Positions 9,582-18,422 are shown, counted from the first letter of the stretch. The stretch: 64,000 nt of DNA from Actinopolymorpha pittospori (GCF_014873875.1 NZ_JADBEM010000001.1:2108001-2172000), one strand, 5' to 3'. A program made the numbers and translations. The notes: generated by a model from the sequence alone, not told the origin.

Positions 9582-9632
9582 GGTCGAACTGAGGTCGACG
9601 ACCACCGGCAGGCGAGCCAGCACCTCCACCTA

Positions 9633-9794
9633 GGGTGCGTCTCCCACATCCCGCCTGACTCGCGATACCCCGCATCCACGCTGGCCACGTTGTCCTCGTC
9701 GCGCGTGCAACACCGCTACGCGCTCCTCCTCCGCCCCGCCACCGCGGCGCGGATGCACCGCTCGCTTCACCGGCTCGATGTGGGAGACGCACCC
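9633..9794. repeat. 162-bp element bounded by 18-bp perfect inverted repeats
   Basis: GGGTGCGTCTCCCACATC (9633-9650) is exactly reverse-complemented at 9777-9794. The 126-bp interior is GC-rich, with further weak internal pairing (GCATCC near 9672 with GGATGC near 9751), and holds no gene. No clear target duplication flanks it. It could be a large transcription-terminating or structured-RNA stem, or a small non-autonomous mobile repeat. It lies between two plus-strand genes. Confidence 0.75.
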
Positions 9795-9876
9795 TTGGTC
9801 CCGTTCTTCGGGGGACGAACGCCCGGTGACTGACCGGGGAGCCGGTCGATGGCAGTGTCGTCCGGGGGAGGGGCGT

Positions 9877-10641
9877 ATGGGACAACTGGACGGAAAAGCT
9901 GCGGTGGTGACGGGCGGTTCGTCGGGGCTGGGTGCGGCCACCGCCGAACGACTGGCGTCGGAAGGCGCGACCGTCTTCCTCACCGGCCGCCGCGAAGCCG
10001 AGCTCGAGAGCGTGGTCAGCGACATCAACGCGCAGAACCTCGACGGCGAGGCCATCGCCGTACTCTGCGACGTCGCTCAACTCGGCGATCTGGACCGCCT
10101 CTACGACCAGGTACGAGAGCGCAGCGGCCGCGTCGACGTCGTGTTCGCCAACGCCGGTGTGGGCCGGACCGCGGCGCTCGGAGAGATCAGCGAGGAGGAC
10201 GTCGACTGGATGTTCGGCATCAACCTCAAGGGGACGGTTTTCACGGTGCAGAAGGCGCTCCCGCTGATGCCGGACGGTGCCTCGGTGATCCTGTGTTCGT
10301 CCATCAACGCGTCCAAGGGCTTTGCCGCGATGACCATCTACAGTGCCACGAAGGCCGCTATCCGGAACTTCGCGCGCACCTGGTCCGCTGAGCTGGCCGG
10401 ACGCCGTATCCGCGTCAACGCCCTCAGTCCCGGTCCGATCGAGACGGTCGGACTCCGGCGGCTGGTCGGCGGTCCGGAGCAGTGGGCGGAGTACAACGCG
10501 ACCGTCGTTGCGTCCATACCGCTCGGTCGCCTGGGTCAGCCCAAAGAGGTCGCCGCCGCGGTGCTCTTCCTGGCAAGCGACGAGAACAGTTTCATCACCG
10601 GCACGGAACTCTTCGTCGACGGTGGCATCGCCCAGGTGTGA
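9877..10641 (+). CDS. Short-chain dehydrogenase/reductase (SDR)
   Basis: NAD(P)-dependent oxidoreductase of 254 residues (ATG at 9877). It shows the cofactor motif TGGSSGLG (residues 12-19), an ANAG motif (91-94), a catalytic Ser in SSIN and the Tyr155-x3-Lys159 pair in YSATK. After the active site there is LSPGPIETVG, and the protein ends with the classical FITGTELFVDGG. Arg38/Arg39 after the second strand suggest an NADP preference, which is inference. The substrate cannot be predicted and the neighbours are not a pathway. Confidence 0.9.
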   Translation: MGQLDGKAAVVTGGSSGLGAATAERLASEGATVFLTGRREAELESVVSDINAQNLDGEAIAVLCDVAQLGDLDRLYDQVRERSGRVDVVFANAGVGRTAALGEISEEDVDWMFGINLKGTVFTVQKALPLMPDGASVILCSSINASKGFAAMTIYSATKAAIRNFARTWSAELAGRRIRVNALSPGPIETVGLRRLVGGPEQWAEYNATVVASIPLGRLGQPKEVAAAVLFLASDENSFITGTELFVDGGIAQV

Positions 10642-10709
10642 CACCGACGTACGCACTGCTGCATTCTTGCGCCAACGGTTTCGTCCTGTGCAGGCGCTGG
10701 AGTGATGGC

Positions 10710-11339
10710 ATGGGTACGTCGGGAAGACTTGATCGTCCGTTGCCCGCTGGATCGAGCGGTGTCGAGGTCTGGCCGGTGACGACGGATCGACTTGCCGACC
10801 TGGCGGCGTTGTTCGAGACGCATCCGTCGACGCGGGGTTGCTGGTGCCAGGCGTTCTCGGTGACCCGGAAGGTCTACCACGCCGGCTGGTCCAATGGGGG
10901 AAACCGGGCCCGGCTGGAGAAGCTCGCCGAGACGGCCGACCCGCCCGTCGGGCTGCTGGCCTACCGCGAGGGCGAACCGGTCGGCTGGTGCTCCCTGGGA
11001 CCCAGGTCGCGATACCCCGCGGCGATCGGGCCGCGGTCCCGCATCCTCAAGAACCGCGACGAGTCGGAGGACGCCGAGGTGTGGCTCCTGCCGTGCTTCT
11101 TCGTCCGCAGCGGCTGCCGCCGTGCAGGCATCACCTATGACCTGTTGCGCGCGGCTGTCGAGCTCGCGCGGGGCTACGGCGCGCCGGCCATCGAGGGGTG
11201 GCCTCGTAGCGGGGACGATCGGCGACAGAGCGATCTGTACCTCGGACGGGAGAAGCTCTTCGCCGAGTGTGGGTTCAGGTGCGTCGACCGGCCGTCTCCG
11301 CAGCGAGCGGTCATGCGTCTCGACCTCACTCGCTCCTGA
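10710..11339 (+). CDS. GNAT-like acetyltransferase
   Basis: A 209-residue protein starting at the ATG at 10710. The N-terminal half has RLADLAALFETHPSTRGCWCQAF, and the acetyl-CoA-binding region is around VWLLPCFFVRSGCRRAGITYDLLRAAVELA. The C-terminal part includes the FAECGF motif of GNAT proteins. It belongs to the group sometimes annotated as GNAT or YoaP-like in actinomycetes, and its substrate is unknown. The preceding SDR gene ends 68 bp upstream, so cotranscription is possible. Confidence 0.78.
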   Translation: MGTSGRLDRPLPAGSSGVEVWPVTTDRLADLAALFETHPSTRGCWCQAFSVTRKVYHAGWSNGGNRARLEKLAETADPPVGLLAYREGEPVGWCSLGPRSRYPAAIGPRSRILKNRDESEDAEVWLLPCFFVRSGCRRAGITYDLLRAAVELARGYGAPAIEGWPRSGDDRRQSDLYLGREKLFAECGFRCVDRPSPQRAVMRLDLTRS

Positions 11340-11352
11340 AACCGGCGGGCGC

Positions 11353-12168
11353 CTACGCGGCCGGCGCCGGGGCCTCGTGGATGACTTCGTACCGCAGCCA
11401 GACCATTCCATCGGTTTCGGTGCGTACGGAGATCAGCCGGAGCCGGGTGGGCGCCTCGTCGTGGGTGAGTTCGGGTCCGTCGAAGAGCGTCGGTGTCCCT
11501 CGCCCGCCGATCGCGGCGGGCATGACCAGAAGGTGGATCTCGTCGACGAGCCCCGCACGCAGCAACGCGCCGTTGAGACCTCCACCCGCCTTCGACACGA
11601 CGCAGGTGACACCCAGGCGTTCCCGCATCCGGCGCAGGGCTGTGGCGAGGTCGACGCGTTCCTCACCGACGACGAGGTAGGAGATGCGTTCCTTCCGCAG
11701 GAAGGCGAGGTATTCGGCGGGCGTGGCGCGGGCGACCAGGACCAGAAGGTCCCACCCGCCACTCCCGCCCTTCATGTCCCAGTTGACGCGGCCGCGGCCG
11801 TCGACGACGGTGAACCACTTGTCGTGGTCCGGGCGTTCGAGCACTTCCTCCGGGAGGAAGTCCGTGTAGAGCTGGTCCGCGGGCTGGTCGACCACGACAG
11901 GGAGCCCGGTCAACGGACCGGCGTCGTCCGTGACGAACGTGCCACTTCCCTCCAGAACCGCCCGCGGCTGGTAGAGCCGCGCGAGCTCGGCCTCGCGGGC
12001 GTCCCCAAGGGCCTGGGCACTCGCGGGCGACAACGACCGCCACACGCGCGCCGTCTCCTCGTCCAGCAACAGTCGGTCGCGGCTGAGCGTGACGCGAGCG
12101 TCGACCGACATGCCCACGGAGACCACGACACGCGGCAGACCGGCATCAGGCCTCGAACCCTGCTTCAT
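11353..12168 (-). CDS. RibD C-terminal/dihydrofolate-reductase-like protein
   Basis: Predicted NADPH-dependent reductase of about 271 residues. The N-terminal strand RVVVSVGMSVDARVTL, the middle ERISYLVVGEERVDLATAL, and GGGLNGALLRAGLVDEIHLLVMPAAIGG match the RibD_C/DHFR-like fold. ATG 12168 was chosen because GGGAGGAG lies just upstream; the in-frame stretch before it is not family-like. Isolated RibD-like genes outside riboflavin operons are common in actinomycetes, and no rib genes are nearby. A second member is at 18423-19028. Confidence 0.85.
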   Translation of the reverse strand: MKQGSRPDAGLPRVVVSVGMSVDARVTLSRDRLLLDEETARVWRSLSPASAQALGDAREAELARLYQPRAVLEGSGTFVTDDAGPLTGLPVVVDQPADQLYTDFLPEEVLERPDHDKWFTVVDGRGRVNWDMKGGSGGWDLLVLVARATPAEYLAFLRKERISYLVVGEERVDLATALRRMRERLGVTCVVSKAGGGLNGALLRAGLVDEIHLLVMPAAIGGRGTPTLFDGPELTHDEAPTRLRLISVRTETDGMVWLRYEVIHEAPAPAA

Positions 12169-12311
12169 CGGGTGACTCCTCCCGGTGGCGTGCAGGTCGA
12201 CTGGCGACCTCCTCACTTCCTATCGGAGGCCACCGACAGGGCGTATGGTCGGCAGCTGCCGGTGACGGGTCGCAGCCCGCCTTCGAACACCGACCGCGCC
12301 AGGAGGTGCCC

Positions 12312-12848
12312 GTGGTGTTGCCGACCCTCGTTGTCGTCAGTGGACCTGCTGGTGGGTACGGCAAGACCACCCTCGCCCACGAGATCGCTCGAGCGGTCGG
12401 CTGTCCTGCGATCTGTCGCGACGAGATCAAGGAGGGCATGGTCCACGCCAACCCCGGGTTCGAGCCTGGCCCTGGGGACGCGTTGACCCAGCGAACCCTT
12501 CCCACGTTCTTCGCTGTGCTGGAGCTTCTCCTTCGTGCGGGAACGACCGTGGTTGCCGAGGCGGCGTTCCAGGACAGGCTGTGGCGGCCCGGTCTCGAAC
12601 CACTCGTGCGCCTCGCGCGGGTTCGGATCATCCGCTGCACGGTCGACCCGGACACCGCACGGGCCAGAAACCTCCAGCGCCTCGCGGCAAACCCCGTTCG
12701 GAAGGCCGCGCACACTCCGCCCCGCGCCACCGGCCGCCGCGACGGTGCGTTCGATCCCATCTCCCTTGCCGTGCCGACGCTCCTCGTCGACACGACAGCT
12801 GGCTACGACCCTCGCCTGCCCGACATCGACGTTCGTCAACGGTTCTGA
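12312..12848 (+). CDS. P-loop AAA-family ATP-binding protein / small-molecule kinase-like
   Basis: A protein of about 178 residues. The N-terminal P-loop reads GPAGGYGKTT, one residue longer between the first Gly and GKT than the usual GxxxxGKT. It is followed by an ICRDEIKEGM segment, TTVVAEAAFQD and a late RNLQRLAANPVR lid-like stretch. The layout resembles small zeta-toxin-like or chloramphenicol-phosphotransferase-like kinases. AGGAGG at 12301-12306 selects the GTG at 12312 (or 12315). Function is not assigned. Confidence 0.75.
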   Translation: MVLPTLVVVSGPAGGYGKTTLAHEIARAVGCPAICRDEIKEGMVHANPGFEPGPGDALTQRTLPTFFAVLELLLRAGTTVVAEAAFQDRLWRPGLEPLVRLARVRIIRCTVDPDTARARNLQRLAANPVRKAAHTPPRATGRRDGAFDPISLAVPTLLVDTTAGYDPRLPDIDVRQRF

Positions 12849-12945
12849 TGTGGTCGACGAACAGCTTCTTTGACGGCGTGGCCAGCGGAGAGCGCGCCTA
12901 GGATCGGCGATGTTGGTCACCGACGTATCCGACGGGGGAAGGGAC

Positions 12946-13374
12946 GTGGCGACTGTGAGGATGGCAAGGGCGCTGGCAAAGGAGGCGATTCGCCGCGCGA
13001 CCGGCGCGGAGCGGGAGCGAACGGCCCTGACGCCTGACGAAGCCAATGCTCAGTTCCGTGAAGAAGTCGCGAAGCTGGAGTTTCCGCCGGACTGGTCCCA
13101 GCCGCACGAGCCGTTTCCTCGGGTGGCTGTCGACGGAGCCGGGATCATGTACGGACCCGGGACGGGCGCTGACCAGGCGAGGCTGCTGTGGCGATGCGCG
13201 TGGTACCGCGTGCTGCTCGAGGCGGACTCGGAGGTGGAGCGGCTGGCCGTGTTCGAGCGGCTGGCTCGGGTCCCGGAGGCGATCAACCACCCAGGGATCG
13301 TCGAGGCGAAGGCCGGCGACCTCAGCGTGCTCGCCCGCTTCGTGGAGTTGAACTGTCCAGCCTGCGCCGACTGA
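12946..13374 (+). CDS. Hypothetical protein
   Basis: A protein of about 142 residues that I do not recognise. It is mostly helical, starts VATVRMARALAKEAIRRATG, and has a Pro/Phe-rich middle (FPPDWSQPHEPFPRVAVDG). The C-terminus is Leu/Ala-rich, ending NCPACAD with a CxxC. A purine-rich stretch GGGGGAAGGG immediately precedes GTG 12946; an ATG at 12910 is an alternative start adding 12 residues. The convergent DinB gene ends 6 bp after it. Confidence 0.6.
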   Translation: MATVRMARALAKEAIRRATGAERERTALTPDEANAQFREEVAKLEFPPDWSQPHEPFPRVAVDGAGIMYGPGTGADQARLLWRCAWYRVLLEADSEVERLAVFERLARVPEAINHPGIVEAKAGDLSVLARFVELNCPACAD

Positions 13375-13379
13375 GCGGG

Positions 13380-13919
13380 CTACTCGCCGGTGAGTCCGTC
13401 CAGCGACTCCCGGATGAGGTCGGCATGGCCGTTGTGCCGCGCGTACTCCTCGATCATGTGACAGAGGATCCAGCGCAGGCTCGGTGACTGACCGTCCGGC
13501 CAGGCGTGCTGGGCCAACTGCTCCAGTCCGCCGCTCGTCAGCGCCTTCGCGACGAGTGAACGCGACCGGTCCACGGCGTCCTGCCAGAGCGTGAAGAGTT
13601 GCTCCGGGGAGTCCGCGGCGGCCGAACGCCAGTCCCAGTCGGGGTCGGTGGCCCAGTCGACCGTGTCCCACGGGTGCTGTCGCTTCTGCCCGTGTAGGCG
13701 GTAGGAGAACCAGATGTCCTCGACGAGTGCCATGTGCTTGAGCATTCCGCCGAGTGTCATCGACGACGCGGCGACGCTCACCCGCAGACCGGCCGCGTCG
13801 ACTCCGCCGCACTTCCACGCCAGGGTCGAGCGCTGGTAGTCCAGGAAACCCAGGAGCGTGGCGGTCTCGTCGGCCGCGAGAGGGGGTTCCGGGCGTCCCT
13901 GCTCGTCGATCATCGTCAT
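13380..13919 (-). CDS. DinB/DUF664 family protein
   Basis: A 179-residue member of the DinB superfamily starting MTMIDEQGR at 13919. It has the DUF664 hallmark LGFLDYQRSTLAWK, a first metal-type His in MLKHMALVEDIWF and the C-terminal SLRWILCHMIEEYARHNGHADLIRE. A longer open frame continues upstream but has no family resemblance. It has the same fold as the proteins at 6141 and 22255. The physiological reaction is unknown; a thiol-transferase or hydrolase role is possible from the superfamily. Confidence 0.87.
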   Translation of the reverse strand: MTMIDEQGRPEPPLAADETATLLGFLDYQRSTLAWKCGGVDAAGLRVSVAASSMTLGGMLKHMALVEDIWFSYRLHGQKRQHPWDTVDWATDPDWDWRSAAADSPEQLFTLWQDAVDRSRSLVAKALTSGGLEQLAQHAWPDGQSPSLRWILCHMIEEYARHNGHADLIRESLDGLTGE

Positions 13920-14054
13920 GAGCGCAGAGTGTAGGGGCCGCGGACGGTCCCCGGCGTCGTCGGCCGGAACGAGCCGAGAACGAATAAGACAGAAGATGTC
14001 CAGTACGCCTGCCATCGTGGTCGCCGATCGCCCCAGAAAGGGAGTTTTCGACCG

Positions 14055-14759
14055 ATGACCGAGATGATCACGCCGCGCGAGTTCCACGAGACTGCGGGCC
14101 TGGAGGACTGGCGGGTGCTGGGTGAAGGAGCATGCGCGTACTTCCGTACCGGGTCGTTTACGGCCGGCGCCCGGCTCGTGCACGCGATCGGCGACCTCAC
14201 CGACCTCGACGAGCACCACCCCGACGTCGACGTGCGCTATGGCGGTGTGACCGTACGCCTGATCACGATCACCTCCGAGCACTACGGACTGAGCAAGCGC
14301 GACGTCGAGCTGGCCCGGGAGATCTCGGCAGTGGCGCGTGACCTGGGCTTCCCCGCCGACCCGACCGCCGTACAGACGGTCCAGGTCACGATCGACGCCA
14401 TGGTCGGTCCGGACGTGACTCCGTTCTGGCGTGCGCTGCTCGGGTACGTGGACCGCGGCGACAGCACTGAGGACCTGATCGACCCGCAGGGACGCGGGGC
14501 ACCGTTCTGGTTCCAGGAGATGGACGCGCCGCGCCCGCAGCGCAGCCGGGTTCACGTCGACGTCTGGGTTCCCTACGACCAGGCCGAGACCCGCATCGCG
14601 GCGGCCATCGCGGCCGGCGGACGCCTGGTGTCGGACGAGCACGCGCCGGGGCACTGGGTACTCGCCGACCCCGAGGGAAACGAGGCCTGCGTCGGCACCG
14701 CCGGGTGGACCGGGCCCGAGCCCACCCGCTCCACCGCTGCCCGGGCGCAGGCCGGCTGA
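14055..14759 (+). CDS. 4a-hydroxytetrahydrobiopterin dehydratase fused to a VOC/glyoxalase-like domain
   Basis: A 234-residue two-domain protein. Residues 1-105 match pterin-4a-carbinolamine dehydratase, including the signature DEHHPDVDVRYGGVTV and a second His in SEHYGLSKRDVELA. Residues 110-220 are a VOC/glyoxalase-like domain (FWRALLGY, FWFQEMDAP, HVDVWVPYDQAETRI, HWVLADPEGNEACV). The fusion is seen in other actinomycetes. Whether it acts in pterin recycling or on another substrate cannot be told, since no aromatic hydroxylase gene is near. It stands alone, divergent from the DinB gene. Confidence 0.88.
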   Translation: MTEMITPREFHETAGLEDWRVLGEGACAYFRTGSFTAGARLVHAIGDLTDLDEHHPDVDVRYGGVTVRLITITSEHYGLSKRDVELAREISAVARDLGFPADPTAVQTVQVTIDAMVGPDVTPFWRALLGYVDRGDSTEDLIDPQGRGAPFWFQEMDAPRPQRSRVHVDVWVPYDQAETRIAAAIAAGGRLVSDEHAPGHWVLADPEGNEACVGTAGWTGPEPTRSTAARAQAG

Positions 14760-14770
14760 GCCTTGCCGCG

Positions 14771-15574
14771 TCAGGTCGCGTTGACGGTCGGGTCGGCGAG
14801 GAGGACGAGAAGCTCGTCGAGGATGCCGGGAGCCGCCGCGACGGTGGTGGTGGAGTGGAGATCGTGGGGTTTGCCGTCGACGTCGACCACGTGGACGCCG
14901 GCTTCGCGGGCGATGACGACTCCCGCCGCGGTGTCCCAGGGTTTGTTGCTGAGCAGGATCGCTCCGTCGAGTCGCCCGGATGCGGTCCACACGAGGTCGA
15001 TCGCGGCTGAGCCGAGCATGCGGATCCGTTCGGCTCGCTGACCGAGCAGGTTGGTGATCGCGAGACGCTTACGGTTCTTCGGCCCGGCACCCGGCCCCAC
15101 GGCGTAGTCGCCGAGAGCGATGATCGCCGCGTCCAGCGTCGCCGTCGAGGCGGCGTGGACGAGTCGGTCGTTGAGGTGGGCGCCCTGCCCCTGGACGGCG
15201 TGGTAGCGCTCGTTCAGGAAGGGGAGTTCGACGACTCCGAGGATCGGGCGGTCGCGGTGGACGAGCCCGAGCGACGTGCCGCACATAGGCAGACCGTGGA
15301 TCAGATTGGAGGTCCCGTCAACGGGGTCGAGCGCCCAGAACGGCTGGTCCTCCTCGAGCTGCTCCGCGCCTTCCTCCTCCCCCAGGAAGCCGATGCGCGG
15401 AGTGTGCTCGCGCAGGAAGGTACGGAGCTCCCGCTCGATGGCGTAGTCGAGGTCGGAGGCGAAGTCGCGGTCGCCCTTGGCGGTCACGGTTTCTGGTCGG
15501 TGGTCCAGGAGTCGTGCGCAGGCGATGTCCATGGCGGCCCGGGCGATCGGTAACAGGTCGTCGGGGGTGGTCAT
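14771..15574 (-). CDS. Inositol-monophosphatase-family phosphatase
   Basis: Metal-dependent sugar-phosphate phosphatase of about 267 residues (start MTTPDDLL at 15574). It has the metal-binding Glu in FLGEEEG (residues 64-69), DPVDGTSN (83-90) and the second Asp motif KPWDTAAG near 210. The length and motif order fit the IMPase/SuhB/HisN-like superfamily; the substrate could be inositol phosphate, histidinol phosphate or a nucleotide. It is followed on the same strand by an alpha/beta hydrolase gene, but the two need not be linked functionally. Confidence 0.88.
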   Translation of the reverse strand: MTTPDDLLPIARAAMDIACARLLDHRPETVTAKGDRDFASDLDYAIERELRTFLREHTPRIGFLGEEEGAEQLEEDQPFWALDPVDGTSNLIHGLPMCGTSLGLVHRDRPILGVVELPFLNERYHAVQGQGAHLNDRLVHAASTATLDAAIIALGDYAVGPGAGPKNRKRLAITNLLGQRAERIRMLGSAAIDLVWTASGRLDGAILLSNKPWDTAAGVVIAREAGVHVVDVDGKPHDLHSTTTVAAAPGILDELLVLLADPTVNAT

Positions 15575-15611
15575 GGCCGGTTGCCTCGTTCCCACAGTGG
15601 CTGGCGAGTGA

Positions 15612-16469
15612 TCATGACGGTAGGCGCTGTGCGTGCGCTGAGCAGAAGGCGTTGAGGTGGCCTGAGAGGACCGCCGGCGCCTCCAACCACGGCGAGTGTC
15701 CCGCGCCGGGAATCGCGGCGAGCGTGGCGTTGGGGATGACGCCGAGGAGCCTGCGGACGTTGGCGAGTGGTCGTGGATCCTCTTCGCCGTGGACGATCAG
15801 GGTCGGTGCGGTCACGTTCCTCGCGGCGGGGATCAGGTCGGATCGGCCGGTCCAGAGTTCCCGGTTCGCGCGCCAGTTGATCTCGAACGGAACGGACGCC
15901 GCCTCCCTCGCCCAGGTCTCGGCCATCGTGGGGTCGGCATACCCGGGCAGCCAGCACAGGGTGCGATATTCGACTTCCTCGTCCCAGTTTCGCTCCTGGT
16001 TCTCCAACTCCTCGAGGCGGTTCTGCTGCTCGACCGTGAGCCGCCTGGCGCTCTCCGCGTGGTACGGCGCCCGCCATTCGTTGCCCGGGCCGGTCCCGCT
16101 GCAGTGGATCACCGCCTGCACGTGGTCGGGATACGTCCAGGCGTAGGCGAGGACGAGCGTCGCTCCCCACGAGTGTCCGAAGACCGTCCACCGCTCGTGT
16201 CCCCAGTGCTGTCGCAGCGCGTCGAGGTCGGCGACCGCGCGTTCGACGCGGTAGTCGTCTGGTCCGGTCGAGCGGCCGCAACCTCGTTGGTCGTACCGAT
16301 GGACCAGGTGGGTCGAGTCCAGCATGGCGGCGACCGGGCCGAGGTCGTCCCACAGCCCCGGCCCGCCATGACACAGGATGACGGGCGATCCGCCCTCGGG
16401 GCCGGAGCTCAGGGTCCACAGCTGTGCACCGTCGTCGACCGTCACCGCGCGTTCCCGTACGTCGTTCAC
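15612..16469 (-). CDS. Alpha/beta hydrolase (proline-iminopeptidase-like)
   Basis: A 285-residue predicted hydrolase. It has HGGPGLWDD, DQRGCGRSTG, a nucleophile elbow GHSWGATLV, an acidic region in LIVHGEEDPRP and the catalytic His in PGAGHSPWLEAP. The GTG at 16469 gives a normal N-terminus; an open frame continues far upstream but overlaps the kinase gene on the opposite strand and is not protein-like. It is 37 bp upstream of the phosphatase gene on the same strand, so the two may be cotranscribed. Confidence 0.86.
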   Translation of the reverse strand: MNDVRERAVTVDDGAQLWTLSSGPEGGSPVILCHGGPGLWDDLGPVAAMLDSTHLVHRYDQRGCGRSTGPDDYRVERAVADLDALRQHWGHERWTVFGHSWGATLVLAYAWTYPDHVQAVIHCSGTGPGNEWRAPYHAESARRLTVEQQNRLEELENQERNWDEEVEYRTLCWLPGYADPTMAETWAREAASVPFEINWRANRELWTGRSDLIPAARNVTAPTLIVHGEEDPRPLANVRRLLGVIPNATLAAIPGAGHSPWLEAPAVLSGHLNAFCSAHAQRLPS

Positions 16470-16595
16470 CGACGCAGACTTCCGGGTGCGCGGGGCCGCC
16501 GTCAACACGAATCGGTCGGAACACGCCCGCGACTCAGGTCGCCCGCGCCGCCCGTGGTCGATGCGATGATCGACTTCGACCGAAGGGCGGTACGC

Positions 16596-17507
16596 GTGGA
16601 GATTCCCGAGGAGTTGCGGCAGTTCACGCAGGCGCGGGAGGGGTCCAAGGGGGTCGCCTGGCTGGCGTCGCTGCCGGACCTGGTCGACGAACTCCTGCAG
16701 CACTGGAACTGCGTCCCCGACGGACCCGTGGCCAGCGGCAAGGTGGGGATCGTCGTACCCGCGAAGTCGGCGAGTCACGGCGAGGTCGCGCTCAAGGTGT
16801 CCTTTCCACATCCGGCCAACCTGTACGAGCCCGACGCCTACGAGACGTGGCAGGGTCACGGCGCGGTCGCGTTGTTGGAGCGTGACGACACGCGTTTCGC
16901 GATGCTGCTCGAACGGATCGGGCCGAGCAAGCCGTACGAAGTGCTCCCTGTCGACGAAGCGATGGCGGTCGCGGGCGCGCTCGTCCGCCGGCTCGCCGTA
17001 CCGGCGCCCTCGAACCTGCCCCGGCTGACGGCGATCACGGCCGAGTGGACCGAAACGATCGGCCGGGTCGCCGACCGGACCACCGATCGGCTGCCGGCCT
17101 CCGTCGTGGACGCGGCCCTGGAAACGGTCTGGGACCTCTGCTCCAACCAGCCGGACACGATGGTTCACGGAGATCTGCACTTCAACAACGTGCTGCGGGG
17201 CGTCCGAGAACCCTGGCAGGTCATCGATCCCAGAGGCTTCGCCGGCGATCCGGCCTACGACGCGATCACCCTGCTCCGTACCACCGCGGTCGGGGGCCGC
17301 GAACTGGGTTTCATCGATCCCGACGACTTCGAGCCGGGGATCCTGCGCTGGCTGACGATCTTCGCCGAGGCGGCCGAACTCGACCGGGACCACGTACGCC
17401 GATGGGCGCAGGCCCGCTGCCTCGCCAACGCGCAGTTCCTCCGCGAGCGGAACAGGCAGGCGTGGGTTCGGGGCGCTCACGACCAGATCGCCGTCCTCCT
17501 CGCCTGA
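16596..17507 (+). CDS. Aminoglycoside/hydroxyurea-type phosphotransferase (APH(6)/StrN-like)
   Basis: Kinase-fold antibiotic-resistance family protein of about 303 residues. It has the N-lobe strand pattern VASGKVGIVVP with VALKVSFP (ATP-binding Lys), a catalytic loop MVHGDLHFNNVL and the metal-binding IDPRGFAGDPAYDAITLL, as in streptomycin 6-kinases and Hur proteins. GAAGGGCGG lies 5-7 bases before GTG 16596; an ATG at 16566 adds 10 residues. Chromosomal homologues of this kind are common in actinomycetes and may not confer resistance. Confidence 0.85.
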   Translation: MEIPEELRQFTQAREGSKGVAWLASLPDLVDELLQHWNCVPDGPVASGKVGIVVPAKSASHGEVALKVSFPHPANLYEPDAYETWQGHGAVALLERDDTRFAMLLERIGPSKPYEVLPVDEAMAVAGALVRRLAVPAPSNLPRLTAITAEWTETIGRVADRTTDRLPASVVDAALETVWDLCSNQPDTMVHGDLHFNNVLRGVREPWQVIDPRGFAGDPAYDAITLLRTTAVGGRELGFIDPDDFEPGILRWLTIFAEAAELDRDHVRRWAQARCLANAQFLRERNRQAWVRGAHDQIAVLLA

Positions 17508-17540
17508 TCTCTGTGGGTGGTGGGCGCTAACCTCGCCCGC

Positions 17541-18056
17541 ATGGTTTCGACGTCAGTGTGGCTTCGCCCCGTCGCCGAAGAGGATCTGCCGCTGTTGCGA
17601 CGGTTCATGGTCGAGCCCGAACTCCTGGGGCTGGACTGGTCCGGATTCGTCGACGCGGGCACGGTCCGGCGCGAGTTCAGCGCCAACGGATTCCTCGGCA
17701 ACGATCACGGGCTGCTCATCGTCGCCGCCGACGGCGAGGCCGCCGGTCACGTCTCCTGGCGGCCGGTGCAGCACGGCGGCGGAGGACGCTGCTGGGGCAT
17801 GGGCATCGCGCTCGTCCCCGAATGGCGCGGGCGTGGCGTCGGCTGGCGCGCACACCGGGCACTGTGCGACTACCTGTTCGCCCAGAGCCCGGTGGACCGG
17901 ATCGAGGCCGGCACGCGTGCGGACAACCACGCGGAGCAGCGTGCCCTCGAGCGCGCCGGCTTCACCCGCGAAGGGGTCCTGCGCTCTGCCCAGTTCAGTC
18001 ACGGAGCGTGGCATGATCTCGTCGTCTACAGTCGCCTGCGTCAGGATCCGGACTGA
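17541..18056 (+). CDS. GNAT acetyltransferase (RimJ/RimL-like)
   Basis: A 171-residue acetyltransferase starting MVSTSVWLRPVAEEDLPLL. The acetyl-CoA loop is GIALVPEWRGRGVGWRAHRAL (about residues 95-115), and RADNHAEQRALERAGFTREGVLR is the typical end of RimJ-type N-acetyltransferases. The substrate is unknown. It follows the kinase gene by 33 bp on the same strand. Confidence 0.88.
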   Translation: MVSTSVWLRPVAEEDLPLLRRFMVEPELLGLDWSGFVDAGTVRREFSANGFLGNDHGLLIVAADGEAAGHVSWRPVQHGGGGRCWGMGIALVPEWRGRGVGWRAHRALCDYLFAQSPVDRIEAGTRADNHAEQRALERAGFTREGVLRSAQFSHGAWHDLVVYSRLRQDPD

Positions 18057-18083
18057 GCGCCGAGCGACTCGTATTCTGACCCG

Positions 18084-18371
18084 ATGAACGTGGAGTTCAG
18101 CGGCGAGATCTGGTACTGGAGGGGCCCTTCGCCCTGGTACTTCGTCACGGTGCCGGAAGAGGAGAGCCTCGACCTGCAGGAGACGTCCACGCGGGTGAGC
18201 TATGGCTGGGGCATGATCCCCGTCACCGCTCGGATCGGGGCAACCGAGTGGACCACCTCGCTGTTCCCCAAGGACGGACGTTACGTCGTCCCGGTGAAGA
18301 CGAAGGTACGGAAGGCCGAGGACCTGTCCGAAGGCGAGACCGTGACGATTCGGCTGTCCGTCGACCTGTGA
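18084..18371 (+). CDS. DUF1905 family protein
   Basis: A 95-residue beta-barrel-type protein. It contains the DUF1905 features FSGEIWYWRGPSPWYFVTVPEE, YGWGMIPVTARIGATEWTTSLFPKDGRYVVPVK and VRKAEDLSEGETVTIRLSV. Function is unknown; stand-alone members are usual in actinomycetes. It is 27 bp after the GNAT gene and 51 bp before the reductase gene, in one probable transcript. Confidence 0.88.
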   Translation: MNVEFSGEIWYWRGPSPWYFVTVPEEESLDLQETSTRVSYGWGMIPVTARIGATEWTTSLFPKDGRYVVPVKTKVRKAEDLSEGETVTIRLSVDL

Positions 18372-18422
18372 CCCGCGGGCTCACCGGGCAGGACCCGACC
18401 GCCGAGACGAACGGAGCACCGC

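Noticed and set aside
15612..17480. A single 622-residue protein covering the hydrolase and the region opposite the APH(6)-like gene
   Set aside because: The N-terminal 330 residues are antisense to the kinase gene and not protein-like; the hydrolase starts at GTG 16469.
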